Assembly (NCBI RefSeq): GCF_019645875.1
Contig: NZ_CP081000.1
Span: forward strand, 2,666,001 to 2,730,000
DNA from: Mycolicibacterium senegalense
Lineage (GTDB): Bacteria; Actinomycetota; Actinomycetes; Mycobacteriales; Mycobacteriaceae
Direction of reading: 5' to 3'
DNA length: 64,000 nt
Of the stretch, positions 21,942 to 30,143 are shown piece by piece. The notes beneath the pieces are model-generated. The model had not been told where the DNA came from. It did not search any database and saw only the letters and a list, made by a program, of their open reading frames with translations. Position numbers and translations under genes: made by a program. Numbering within the stretch: the stretch's first letter is position 1; each line of letters begins with the position of its first letter.

Positions 21942-22799
21942 GTGGTTTCGGCACGAGATGGCGTCTTCGTCACTGTCGGGGAACTTCGTGACCGCATCGC
22001 CTCGGGCGCTGAAGTCACCGTGCTGGATGTGCGGTGGTCACTGCCTCAACCAGACGGTCAGCAGGCCTATCTCAACGGTCATCTGCCCGGCGCCGTCTAC
22101 GTCTCCCTCGACGACGAACTGGCCGATCACCGCATCACCGGCCGTGGCCGCCATCCGCTGCCCGCGGGGGCCGATCTGCAGTCCGCGGCGCGTCGTTGGG
22201 GAGTGCGCAACGGTGTACCCGTCGTCGTCTACGACGACTGGAACCGAGCCGGGTCGGCCCGAGCCTGGTGGGTGCTCACCGCGGCCGGCATCGACGGGGT
22301 ACGCATTCTCGACGGCGGCTTGGCCGCCTGGTCGGCGGCAGGTGAGCCGCTGCAAACCGGCCCGGTAACGCCCGAACCCGGCGACGTCACCGTCGTTCAC
22401 GACGACCTCTACCACGGGACGCTGCGCACCCTGACCGCAGAACAGGCGCATTCCGGGGTGGGCGTGTTGTTGGACGCGCGGGCGCCAGAACGCTTCCGCG
22501 GTGAGCTGGAACCAGTGGACCCGGTGGCCGGCCACATCCCGGGCGCCGTCAATCTGCCCAGCACCCAGTTGCTTTCCCCGGACGGCACGTTGCTCCCGGA
22601 CGCTGGTCTGCAGGCGTTGTTCGCCGATCGCGGGGCGACCGCGGGAGCAGATGTGGGTGCCTACTGCGGGTCGGGGGTGACAGCGGCGCTCGCGGTGGCC
22701 GGCCTGGCTGCCGCCGGGGTGAATGCGGCGCTCTATCCCGGGTCGTGGTCGGAATGGGCGTCCGACCCGGACCGGCCGGTGGCTCAGGGCGAGCAGTAG
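21942..22799 (+). CDS. Two-domain rhodanese (thiosulfate / 3-mercaptopyruvate sulfurtransferase)
   Basis: 285 aa, two rhodanese domains. The N-terminal domain (about 10-130) has LDVRWSLP and the characteristic GHLPGAVYV but no Cys in its loop (YDDWNRAGSA). The C-terminal domain carries VLLDARAPERFRGE, GHIPGAVNLP and the active-site loop CGSGVTA with Cys242. It transfers sulfane sulfur from thiosulfate or 3-mercaptopyruvate to an acceptor such as cyanide or a thiol. CGSGVTA is closer to the mercaptopyruvate-type loop (CG(S/T)GVTA), but substrate is not certain. It starts 10 nt after the transporter ATPase. Confidence 0.92.
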   Translation: MVSARDGVFVTVGELRDRIASGAEVTVLDVRWSLPQPDGQQAYLNGHLPGAVYVSLDDELADHRITGRGRHPLPAGADLQSAARRWGVRNGVPVVVYDDWNRAGSARAWWVLTAAGIDGVRILDGGLAAWSAAGEPLQTGPVTPEPGDVTVVHDDLYHGTLRTLTAEQAHSGVGVLLDARAPERFRGELEPVDPVAGHIPGAVNLPSTQLLSPDGTLLPDAGLQALFADRGATAGADVGAYCGSGVTAALAVAGLAAAGVNAALYPGSWSEWASDPDRPVAQGEQ

Positions 22800-22843
22800 G
22801 CCGACGCGCGAAATCGATGCGCCCGGCCCCCGGCCGGCAACTT

Positions 22844-22849
22844 TATGCT
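22844..22849 (+). promoter_or_regulatory. -10 box of a likely leaderless kinase transcript
   Basis: TATGCT ends 6 nt before the ATG at 22856 with no Shine-Dalgarno, so the ATG would be at +1. The same TATGCT hexamer is found before pyk. Confidence 0.5.
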
Positions 22850-22855
22850 GGGCAA

Positions 22856-24010
22856 ATGCAGCGCCGTCATGACCCGGTCACTCCGTTATGGCGTGCCGCG
22901 CAAATCTTTCGGCTGCTGAGCTGCCTGTACGCGCTGGGGTTTCAGATCGCGGTCAACGACGACCTGGCGCGACCGGTGCTCGCCGGTGTGCTGTGTGCTG
23001 TGCTGATCGCCTGGAGCGTCGCGTGTGCGGTCGCCTACCTACAGGGCTTCGGCCGCCGCCCGGCCTGGGTGATTGCCGAGATCGCGGTGGTCCTGGCCCT
23101 GATGTTGTCGACGCAGTTGGTGGCGTCGGAACACTGGATCGCCGACAACCAGTCGTGGCCCACCACCTTGTGGGCGACGAATGCCACCATTTCGGCAGCG
23201 CTGCAGTTCGGCCCGGTCGGGGGGATGGCGGCCGGCCTGGCGGTGATGGCGGCAGCGGCTGCGCTCAAGGGTTATGTCAGCATCAACCTGGGCCGCAATG
23301 CCACCGTGGTCATCGAATTGGCCGTGGGCTTGGCGGTGGGCATGGCCGCCCAGACCGCACGGCGCGCACATGCGGAGTTGGAGCGTGCGGTGCGGTTGGC
23401 CGCCTCGCTGGAAGAGCGGGAACGCTTGTCCCGCCGAGTACACGACGGGGCGATTCAAGTGTTGGCGCTGATGTCCCGGCGAGGACGCGAGATCGGTGGT
23501 GAGGCAGCCCAACTGGCTGAACTGGCCGGCGAGCAGGAGCGCGCGCTACGCCGACTGGTCAGCGCACCTGATCCGGACGTGCACGCCGGTGGTGCCACCG
23601 ACATCGGGGCTCTACTGCGCGCCCGAGCCTCGGACCGGGTATCTGTCAGCCTGCCGGCAGAGCCGGTTCTGCTGGATTCGGAAGCCGCCCGAGAGCTGTT
23701 CGCCGCTGCGGCCAACGCACTCGACAACGCGGCTGCGCACGCTGGGCCCGATGCCCGGGTCTTTGTGCTGCTCGAAGATCTGGGGGATTCGGTCACGGTG
23801 AGTATCCGCGACGACGGCGTGGGTATCGCCGAAGGAAGGCTCGACGAGGCGGCCCGGGAAGGCCATGTGGGAATCGCGAAATCGATTGTGGGCCGCATGG
23901 ATTGGTTGGGCGGCCGCGCGCATTTGCACACCGCGCCGGGATGCGGCACCGAATGGGAGCTCATGCTGCCTCGGCTGGGCCGTGCCGCGAGCGAGAAGGG
24001 ACAGGCATGA
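22856..24010 (+). CDS. NarL-type sensor histidine kinase with membrane sensor domain
   Basis: 384 aa. Residues about 15-165 form a multi-TM input domain resembling the DUF5931 domain of actinobacterial MacS-like kinases. A short linker (RAHAELERAVRLAASLEER) leads to the dimerisation helix with the phospho-acceptor His196 (SRRVHDGAIQVL, HisKA_3 type). The HATPase_c domain has the N-box NALDNAAAHAG and G1 box RDDGVGIAEG. An upstream in-frame GTG at 22745 would lie inside the rhodanese gene and is rejected. It overlaps the response regulator by 4 nt (ATGA), so they are a cognate pair. The signal is unknown. Confidence 0.92.
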   Translation: MQRRHDPVTPLWRAAQIFRLLSCLYALGFQIAVNDDLARPVLAGVLCAVLIAWSVACAVAYLQGFGRRPAWVIAEIAVVLALMLSTQLVASEHWIADNQSWPTTLWATNATISAALQFGPVGGMAAGLAVMAAAAALKGYVSINLGRNATVVIELAVGLAVGMAAQTARRAHAELERAVRLAASLEERERLSRRVHDGAIQVLALMSRRGREIGGEAAQLAELAGEQERALRRLVSAPDPDVHAGGATDIGALLRARASDRVSVSLPAEPVLLDSEAARELFAAAANALDNAAAHAGPDARVFVLLEDLGDSVTVSIRDDGVGIAEGRLDEAAREGHVGIAKSIVGRMDWLGGRAHLHTAPGCGTEWELMLPRLGRAASEKGQA

Positions 24011-24660
24011 CCGAGACTGCGCTGCGGGTGATGGTCGTCGATGATCACCCGATCTGGCGGGATGCGGTGGCGCGCGATCTCGGCGATGAGGGATTCGATG
24101 TGGTGGCCACCGCGGACGGAGTGGCATCGGCGCGCACCCGCGCCGGTGTCGTTCAGCCTGACGTGGTGGTGATGGACATGAGCTTGTCCGACGGCAGCGG
24201 TGCTACCGCAACCGCGGAAGTGCTGACGGTGTCACCGTCGTCGCGGGTGCTGGTGCTGTCCGCCTCTGACGAGCGTGACGACGTCCTGGAAGCGGTGAAG
24301 GCCGGAGCCACGGGGTATCTGGTCAAGAGCGCGTCGAAAGCCGAACTGACCGCAGCGGTGCGGGCCACCGCCGAGGGCCGCGCGGTGTTCACCCCCGGCC
24401 TGGCCGGACTGGTGCTCGGTGAGTACCGACGCATCGCGCAACGGCCCGACGACGGGCCCGCTACGCCGAGCCTGACTGAGCGGGAGACCGAGGTGCTGCG
24501 CTATGTGGCAAAAGGATTGACGGCCAAACAGATCGCCACCCGTCTGTCGTTGAGCCACCGCACGGTGGAAAACCACGTCCAGGCGACGTTCCGGAAACTG
24601 CAGGTGGCCAACCGCGTCGAATTGGCCCGCTACGCCATCGAACACGGCCTCGACGAGTAG
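24007..24660 (+). CDS. NarL/FixJ-family response regulator
   Basis: 217 aa. Receiver domain: acidic pair in MVVDDHP, phosphorylation site Asp57 (VVVMDMSLSDG), switch Ser/Thr VLSASDE and Lys in YLVKSASK. The C-terminal LuxR-type HTH (about 155-215) has LTERETEVLRYVAKGLTAKQ and HRTVENHVQ. ATG overlaps the kinase stop. A target could be the adjacent DUF2339 gene, since it is the next gene on the same strand, but no operator was recognised. Confidence 0.94.
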   Translation: MTETALRVMVVDDHPIWRDAVARDLGDEGFDVVATADGVASARTRAGVVQPDVVVMDMSLSDGSGATATAEVLTVSPSSRVLVLSASDERDDVLEAVKAGATGYLVKSASKAELTAAVRATAEGRAVFTPGLAGLVLGEYRRIAQRPDDGPATPSLTERETEVLRYVAKGLTAKQIATRLSLSHRTVENHVQATFRKLQVANRVELARYAIEHGLDE

Positions 24661-24703
24661 TCCTACTCATCACGGCATCCGATTTCGTTGCCACGATGAG
24701 CGT

Positions 24704-26428
24704 ATGAGCGAACCTCATCGTGTTGTGATCGCCAGGATGTCGTCGGATCTGGCTGCGATCTCGGCCTATATGAACCGGGCGTACGCAGATCTGGACGCAC
24801 TGGGCCGCATGCTCGATCAGCCGCCCGCGCCCGTGCCCGTGCCGTTGACCACACCCACGGTGCCGGTGCCGGTGCCCGCTGCTCGCCCCGAGCGATCAGA
24901 AGGATGGATCGGCAAGGCGCTCGCGGTGGCTGGGGTGACCGTGACGCTCACCGGCGTGGTGTTGCTGCTGGTGCTGGCGGCGCAGGCCGGAGTTCTGCGC
25001 CCCGAGGTCCGGGTTGCCGCGGGCGCTGTTCTGGCTGCAGGACTGGTGGCCGCCGGATGGTGGCTCTATCGCCGCCCGGGTGGCCGGGTCGGCGCGATCG
25101 CTTTGGCTGCGACCGGTGTCGCCGCGGCGTACATGGACGTGATCGCCGTGACCACGATCTATGGCTGGGTGTCGGCGCCGGCCGGCCTGACGTTGGCGGT
25201 GGCGATCGGAGGCGGCGGCCTGATGCTGGCACGTCGGTGGAACTCCGAACAGTTGGGCTTGCTGGTGCTGGTACCGCTCGTTGTCCTGGCACCGGTCGTG
25301 ACCGACGGCGTGACGCTGTTGCTGATCGGTTTCATGCTCGCCCTGTCAGCTGCCACGCTGCCGCTTCAGTTCGGCCGGGACTGGCTCTGGTTGTATGCGG
25401 CGCGCGTGGCCGCGCCGACGCTGCCACTGGTGCTCGCGCTGGCAGCGGCCTCGATCGATGGCAGGCATGACCTGGTGCTTGCGATGACTTGCGGGCTCGC
25501 AGCTGTAGTGGCGTTGGCGGGCGGGGTGGTGGTGCTGCGCTGGACCACCAGGCCTTCGGCGACGGCGACTTTGACAGCCGGTGGCGTGCTTCCGGTGCTG
25601 GCGGTGGGCGCTGCGGTCGATCGTGTGATCGCAGCGCTGCTGGTGGCGGCGCTGGCAGCGGCACTGGTAGCGATCGTCGCCCTCGGCGACAGGCTGCCTG
25701 GCGTAGTCGTCGCGGTTCGCGCGGTGTGGTCGGTGCTGGCGGCAGTCGCTGCGCTGATCGCGGTGTTGGTCGCCTTCGACGGGCCAGTGGCCGGGCCGGT
25801 GCTGTTCGCCATGGCCGCGGTGGTCGCTGTGGGCGGGCCTCACCAGGGCATTGCGCGGCCGATCGCTGCCGGGCTGGCCGCGGTGGGCGGCGTGGTCTAC
25901 CTTCAGTACGCTGCACCGGACATTTTGCTTCACGGCACCAAAATGTCTGCAGGACTTGCGGTTTCGGTGCTGATCGGCAGCGTGATAGCGGTCCTCGCCG
26001 CTGCTGCGATCTCCTGGGCGTGGTCGGTCGACGGCGCGGATCAGGAGGTGGTCCGGTTGGTGTGGATGGTCGGGGCCGTGACGGCGGGATATGCGGTGAC
26101 GGCCTTCACCGTCACCGCCGGGGTTCTCATCGGGGGCACCGGGGCCGGCTTCTTCGGTGGGCACATGGTGGCGACCATCTGCTGGATCGCGGTGGCAGCC
26201 GGGTTGCTCGGCTACGCCGCGCGGCGCCCCAGAGCCGAGCGATCCCTGCCGATCGGCGGCGGAATGGCGCTCGTGACGGCAGCCATGGCGAAACTGTTCC
26301 TGTTCGACCTGGGAACTCTCGACGGAATGTTCCGGGTCGCGGTATTCATCGTGGTCGGGTTGGCGCTGCTCGGCATGGGGGGCCGGATATGCGCGACTGC
26401 TCAATCAGCAGGATCAGGTGGCCGGTAA
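24704..26428 (+). CDS. DUF2339 polytopic membrane protein
   Basis: 574 aa. A short soluble N-terminus with a helical stretch (AYMNRAYADLDALGRML) and a Pro/Val-rich linker (about 38-62) is followed by WIGKALAVAGVTVTLTGVV, the typical start of the DUF2339 domain, and then many TM segments (roughly 14-16) to the end. The motif RWNSEQLGLLVLVPLVV and the terminal KLFLFDLGTLDGMFRVAVFI are typical of the family. No enzymatic residues stand out. It lies 43 nt after the response regulator; a weak CACGAT box is 6 nt before the ATG. Function unknown. Confidence 0.85.
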   Translation: MSEPHRVVIARMSSDLAAISAYMNRAYADLDALGRMLDQPPAPVPVPLTTPTVPVPVPAARPERSEGWIGKALAVAGVTVTLTGVVLLLVLAAQAGVLRPEVRVAAGAVLAAGLVAAGWWLYRRPGGRVGAIALAATGVAAAYMDVIAVTTIYGWVSAPAGLTLAVAIGGGGLMLARRWNSEQLGLLVLVPLVVLAPVVTDGVTLLLIGFMLALSAATLPLQFGRDWLWLYAARVAAPTLPLVLALAAASIDGRHDLVLAMTCGLAAVVALAGGVVVLRWTTRPSATATLTAGGVLPVLAVGAAVDRVIAALLVAALAAALVAIVALGDRLPGVVVAVRAVWSVLAAVAALIAVLVAFDGPVAGPVLFAMAAVVAVGGPHQGIARPIAAGLAAVGGVVYLQYAAPDILLHGTKMSAGLAVSVLIGSVIAVLAAAAISWAWSVDGADQEVVRLVWMVGAVTAGYAVTAFTVTAGVLIGGTGAGFFGGHMVATICWIAVAAGLLGYAARRPRAERSLPIGGGMALVTAAMAKLFLFDLGTLDGMFRVAVFIVVGLALLGMGGRICATAQSAGSGGR

Positions 26429-26456
26429 GCAGTCGACGTGAGCGTCGCCACATCTT

Positions 26457-26485
26457 TTCTATTCTGGATTGATTCCAGATTAGAA
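26457..26485 (+). promoter_or_regulatory. 29-bp inverted repeat upstream of dps, likely operator over the promoter
   Basis: Left arm 26457-26468 and right arm 26474-26485 pair at 11 of 12 positions around a 5-nt centre (TTGAT). The core CTGGATT-G-ATTCCAG has the 7-1-7 symmetry of Fur/PerR-family sites. A good -10 match, TATTCT (26460-26465), lies inside the left arm, so a bound protein would block the promoter. The regulator is not identified. Confidence 0.65.
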
Positions 26486-26500
26486 GCTGTTGACCATGGC

Positions 26501-26986
26501 ATGAGTACACGTCGAAACGAATCCGATATCCAAGGCTTCCAGGCCGCACCGGAACTCGGCCGTCATCTGCAGCAGGTGCTCGTCGACCTGATCGAGCTCG
26601 GGACGCAGGGTAAGCAGGCCCACTGGAATGTCGTCGGCACCAACTTCCGGGACCTGCATCTGCAGCTCGACGAAGTGGTCGATTTCGCCCGAGAGGGCAG
26701 CGACACCATCGCCGAGCGGATGCGTGCATTGGACGCTGTCCCCGACGGCCGCTCGGACACCGTCGTGGCAAGCACGACGCTGCCCCAGTTTCCCGCCTAC
26801 GAGCGGAGCACCGACGAGGTGGTCGACCTCATCACCACGCGGATCTACGCCACCGTCGGCACCCTGCGTGGCGTCCACGACTCCGTAGATGCACACGATC
26901 CGACTACCGCCGACATCCTGCACCAGCTGATCGATGGTCTGGAGAAACTGGCGTGGCTGGTCAAGTCGGAGAACCGCAAGGTCTAA
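26501..26986 (+). CDS. dps: Dps-family ferritin-like DNA-protection protein (Dps2 type)
   Basis: 161 aa from the ATG at 26501 (MSTRRNESD). An in-frame GTG at 26438 would translate through the operator and is rejected. Dps dodecamers oxidise and store iron and shield DNA under starvation or peroxide stress. The inter-subunit ferroxidase residues are present: His in QAHWNVVG, Asp in LHLQLDEVVDFA and the following Glu. M. smegmatis has two Dps proteins; gene neighbourhood (beside the cyclase gene) points to the Dps2 orthologue. Its stop overlaps that of the convergent cyclase gene (CTAA at 26983-26986). Confidence 0.93.
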   Translation: MSTRRNESDIQGFQAAPELGRHLQQVLVDLIELGTQGKQAHWNVVGTNFRDLHLQLDEVVDFAREGSDTIAERMRALDAVPDGRSDTVVASTTLPQFPAYERSTDEVVDLITTRIYATVGTLRGVHDSVDAHDPTTADILHQLIDGLEKLAWLVKSENRKV

Positions 26987-28266
26987 GCCCCGGTCGGCGG
27001 CACCACCGAGGCGGTATGCGCCGGGCTCGCATTCTCGAGCCGGTCGCGTACCGCCTGGTCGCGGTGCCCGACGAGGTACCAGGTGTGCATCAGGCCCTTG
27101 CCCTTGATCTCGACATCGCCGCGTTCCTCCAGCACAAAGGCGTGGCTGATTCGGTCATAGACGTTCTGCGGCACCTGAATACGGCCGGCGATGTCGGTTG
27201 TCTCCATCCGTGAGGCAACGTTGACCGCGTCGCCCCACACGTCATAGAAGAACTTGCGGGCCCCGACGACTCCGGCGACCACAGGACCGGCCGCCAGACC
27301 GATTCGCAGCGGCACTGCGCGGCCTCGTGGATCCTTCAGGTCGGCGACGGCAGCGGCCAGATCGAGGGCCAGGCAGGCCAGCGCCTCGATGTGATCGGCC
27401 CGCGGCTTGGGCACGCCCGCGACCACCATGTAGGAGTCGCCGCTGGTCTTGACCTTCTCCAAACCGTGCCGGTCCACCAAAGCATCGAGATCGGTGTAGA
27501 GGCGGTCCAGAAAACGCACCAGCTCTGTCGGAGTGATATCGCTGGACCGCTCGGTGTAGCCGGCGATGTCGGCGAACAGGATTGAGGCATCGTCGTACTT
27601 GTCGGCGATGATCGTGCGCGACGGTTCCTTCAGCCGCTGGGCGATCGGGGCCGGAAGGATATTGGCCAGCAGTTGCTCGGACCGCTGATATTCGGCTTCC
27701 ATCGCCTGCTCGGCGCGGGCAATCTCACGTAACGACATCCATACCGTGGCAAACACCATTACTCCGGCTGAGACTGCCGACAGGACGAAGCCTGCAGTCA
27801 GCGCCCAGGGTGGCCCCAGTCCGCGATCGTGAGGAACCAGGATCTCCAGCACGATCGCGGCCGCAACCGCCAGTGCCGCCAGCGTCCCCGCCAGCACGAT
27901 GCGCTCGATTCCCAATACCAGCACCACCAGCGATGCCGCCACCACGAAGTAGAACTGCAGTCCCGAGCCGGTCCCGACCGCAAAGCACATCGTCGACACC
28001 GACACGTAGGCGAACAGGAAAAACGCCAGGGGTGCGATCAGTTCGCCAAACCGGTAGAGCAGCGGCACCAGCAGGAACAACGCCGCGGATGCGAGGTTGA
28101 CGAACCCTAACCGCCACATCGGCCCGCCGAGAAACAGTTGGAAGACCCCGAACCCGCCGGATACCGCGGCGGCGATGCACGTCGCGATGGTCAGCACTCG
28201 CAGTCGGCTCGACGCGCTCTCGGCGTAGTGCCGGGTGCGGGCCGGAACGCGGTTGTTCAGCGCCAT
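26983..28266 (-). CDS. cya: Membrane-bound class III adenylate cyclase (Rv1625c-like)
   Basis: 427 aa from the ATG at 28266 (MALNNRVPART); an upstream TTG/GTG could add about 20 residues. Six TM segments (about residues 25-190), a helical linker (SEQLLANILPAPIAQRL), then the class III cyclase domain. Metal-binding Asp in ILFADIAGYTERSS and in KTSGDSYMVV, the adenine-selecting Lys in LEKVKTSGD, and Asp/Asn/Arg in DVWGDAVNVASRME are all present, so a homodimer should be active. Closely resembles M. tuberculosis Rv1625c, which forms a mammalian-like dimer. Convergent with dps, overlapping by 4 nt at the stops. Confidence 0.94.
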   Translation of the reverse strand: MALNNRVPARTRHYAESASSRLRVLTIATCIAAAVSGGFGVFQLFLGGPMWRLGFVNLASAALFLLVPLLYRFGELIAPLAFFLFAYVSVSTMCFAVGTGSGLQFYFVVAASLVVLVLGIERIVLAGTLAALAVAAAIVLEILVPHDRGLGPPWALTAGFVLSAVSAGVMVFATVWMSLREIARAEQAMEAEYQRSEQLLANILPAPIAQRLKEPSRTIIADKYDDASILFADIAGYTERSSDITPTELVRFLDRLYTDLDALVDRHGLEKVKTSGDSYMVVAGVPKPRADHIEALACLALDLAAAVADLKDPRGRAVPLRIGLAAGPVVAGVVGARKFFYDVWGDAVNVASRMETTDIAGRIQVPQNVYDRISHAFVLEERGDVEIKGKGLMHTWYLVGHRDQAVRDRLENASPAHTASVVPPTGA

Positions 28267-28472
28267 CTCGGGTATGCAAACCGACCGGCGGAACTCACTG
28301 ACCACCACGGACAAAGGGTATCGCCGCCACCCGGCGCCTCGGCCGACATTGACGCGACCGCTATTTGCCATCACGGTCCAGCAAATCCGCCGGCATTTCG
28401 GTATGTCACAATGGGAACCTGTTCCAGTGCGCGCGGACATTCTGCCGCGATTTCTTCTGGGGGGCTCTATTC

Positions 28473-29513
28473 GTGGACCGTTCATGGGTGCGTAACACCG
28501 CAGCAGGCTGCGCAATCGCTTGCGGTGCCATGGTCGCGGGGCCGGGGGTGCTCGGCACGGCCGTGGCCTCTGCGGATCTGTTCGGAATCGACGTCGACGT
28601 TCTTCACATCTTCGGCCACCACAAGGACAAGAAGAAGAAATCCGACCACCGTGCCAAGGTCGGTAACGAGCGCACCGGTGGGTCCAAGAAATCGAACGGC
28701 AGCCTCGGCGGGCCGAACGCATCGGCCGGCCCGAAGGCCAAAGTCGGTGCGAGCGACTCCTCGGCGTCGAGCGGTCCCACGGCGAAAGTCGGCTCCAGCC
28801 AGACATCGACATCGACATCCACGTCGACAGATGGTGCGGCTTCGACAAATCGTGCGGCATCGACTGACGAGGCCCGGCAGTCGGCCGCCGTGACGGGAAC
28901 GACCGGGCAAGCCCCCTCGGCGCTCGTATCGGGCGCGACGGCGCAAGCTCCGTCGGCCGTCGTATCCGGCGGCGGGGGAGGCGGCGGTGGAGGGGGATCC
29001 ACCAGCGGCAATATCGGCCGGGCCCCCAACTTGGCGCCCGTGCCGACCGCCCCGAGCAGCCGAGAAATCGTGATCCGGTCCACCCCGCCGAAAGCCCCGA
29101 CCGCCCCGGCTCCGTCGGCACCCGCGGCACCGATTGCTCCGGCAGCACCGGTTGCGCCGGTCGTTCCAGTGGCGCCGGTGCCGGTGCTGGTTCCCCGTGT
29201 CCCGGTGGTCCCGGCTCCGGCGGCACCGCCCTCGGGGGCGCCACCGTCCGCGCCGAGTGCGCCGAGCCTGCCCGCGCCCCGGTCCGAACCTCCGGCGGCG
29301 CAGCCACTTTCGGTGCCGGCCATCCCGGAGTCGTTCCGCATCGGCTACGCCGACTATCTGCGCACGGCCAGCACCTCCGATTTGCTGTTCGCCGTCTTGC
29401 CCGGCCTCGGCGGCATCGTGCTGATGACCGCGGCGGGCGGCGTGGTCGGTCTACGGCAGGCACGTGCCGCGCAGACGCTGCCGTCACCGCAGATCGCCCG
29501 GTTCCTGCCTTAA
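28473..29513 (+). CDS. Secreted, C-terminally anchored Pro/Ala/Gly-rich protein
   Basis: 346 aa from the GTG at 28473, preceded by a G-run (TCTGGGGGGC). The N-terminus is a signal peptide (GCAIACGAMVAGPGVLGTAVASA). Then come a basic patch HHKDKKKK, Ser/Thr-rich repeats with KAKVGAS and TAKVGSS, near repeats APSALVSGATAQ and APSAVVSGG, a run of ten Gly, and a long Pro/Ala/Val-rich stalk. The C-terminus has SFRIGYADYLRTAS, a hydrophobic segment (LLFAVLPGLGGIVLMTAAGG) and a short Arg-containing tail, suggesting a surface stalk anchored in the membrane. No catalytic motif; function unknown. Confidence 0.8.
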   Translation: MDRSWVRNTAAGCAIACGAMVAGPGVLGTAVASADLFGIDVDVLHIFGHHKDKKKKSDHRAKVGNERTGGSKKSNGSLGGPNASAGPKAKVGASDSSASSGPTAKVGSSQTSTSTSTSTDGAASTNRAASTDEARQSAAVTGTTGQAPSALVSGATAQAPSAVVSGGGGGGGGGGSTSGNIGRAPNLAPVPTAPSSREIVIRSTPPKAPTAPAPSAPAAPIAPAAPVAPVVPVAPVPVLVPRVPVVPAPAAPPSGAPPSAPSAPSLPAPRSEPPAAQPLSVPAIPESFRIGYADYLRTASTSDLLFAVLPGLGGIVLMTAAGGVVGLRQARAAQTLPSPQIARFLP

Positions 29514-29532
29514 CGGCTCATGCAGGGTGCAC

Positions 29533-29976
29533 ATGATCGCCGCAAATCGGCTGCAGCGATGTACCGGACCAGCCCTCCGCGTCCCCGTGCCATTCGTCGG
29601 ACCATCCAGGATCTGGTGCCCGAGGCTGAGGTGGGCTGAAATTATCGACAGCAGCAGGAAACCCGTCACCGCCGTCGCGGTGGCCTCCTCGTTCGTACTC
29701 GCTGCATCGTTCGTGGTGCTCTACCTCGTTCTGAGCAGCGACGCGCTCACCTCGAACGTGATGGACGGCCGCTACCCGTCGGGTACTGAGGCGCTCCAGG
29801 CGCGAGGTGGGACGGTGGCCAGCGCTGTTCTCGCACTCGGCGGATACGCCGGTCTGATCTGGGCGAGGGCGAAACTGAAAACCCCGTTGGTGCGGGTGCT
29901 GTGCGGACTGTTCGGTGTGGCGCTGGTGGCGTACCTGCCCGCCACGCTGTTCGTTTGCGTGACCGCCTTTGGTTGA
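29533..29976 (+). CDS. Small membrane protein, hypothetical
   Basis: About 147 aa if it begins at the ATG at 29533; the start is uncertain and could be a GTG further in, because the first 35 residues look non-conserved and no clear ribosome site is seen. Three hydrophobic segments follow: KPVTAVAVASSFVLAASFVV, a middle helix around ASAVLALGGYAGLIWA, and a last one LFGVALVAYLPATLFVC. The loop SDALTSNVMDGRYPSG would be outside. Resembles short mycobacterial proteins of unknown function. It ends 10 nt before the minus-strand tRNA. Confidence 0.6.
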   Translation: MIAANRLQRCTGPALRVPVPFVGPSRIWCPRLRWAEIIDSSRKPVTAVAVASSFVLAASFVVLYLVLSSDALTSNVMDGRYPSGTEALQARGGTVASAVLALGGYAGLIWARAKLKTPLVRVLCGLFGVALVAYLPATLFVCVTAFG

Positions 29977-29986
29977 GTGCGCGTAG

Positions 29987-30060
29987 TGCCCTCGGTGAGA
30001 TTCGAACTCACACTGTACGGGTTTTGAATCCGTTTCCTCTGCCAGTTGGGATACGAGGGC
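29987..30060 (-). tRNA. tRNA with CAA anticodon (nominally Leu), short variable loop
   Basis: 74-nt cloverleaf on the minus strand. Acceptor stem GCCCTCG/CGAGGGC pairs perfectly (7 bp), T arm GTGAG-TTCGAAT-CTCAC is perfect, and the D arm contains ACTGGCAGAGG. Anticodon loop TTCAAAA gives anticodon CAA, which reads UUG (Leu). The variable loop is only about 5 nt, whereas bacterial tRNA-Leu normally has a long class II variable arm; the closing anticodon-stem pair is A-C. CCA is not encoded. Existence of the tRNA is clear; its identity is less so. Confidence 0.88.
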
Positions 30061-30130
30061 GTTCCGATCAGTACTGCGGCCTACCACCATAGAGGATGCC
30101 CCCGCGGTCGCCGAACAGCGGCCTCCACGA

Positions 30131-30136
30131 CACAAT
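30131..30136 (+). promoter_or_regulatory. Possible -10 box, leaderless pdtaR
   Basis: CACAAT is 7 nt before the ATG at 30144 and there is no Shine-Dalgarno. Weaker than TANNNT. An in-frame ATG at 30135 overlaps this box. Confidence 0.3.
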
Positions 30137-30143
30137 GTCTCCC

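Noticed and set aside
22745..22855. Upstream extension of the sensor kinase
   Set aside because: It would overlap the rhodanese gene and add Arg/Gly-rich residues; the ATG at 22856 has a good -10 box at leaderless distance.
26438..26500. Upstream extension of Dps from the GTG at 26438
   Set aside because: It would translate through the promoter and operator; the normal Dps N-terminus begins at 26501.
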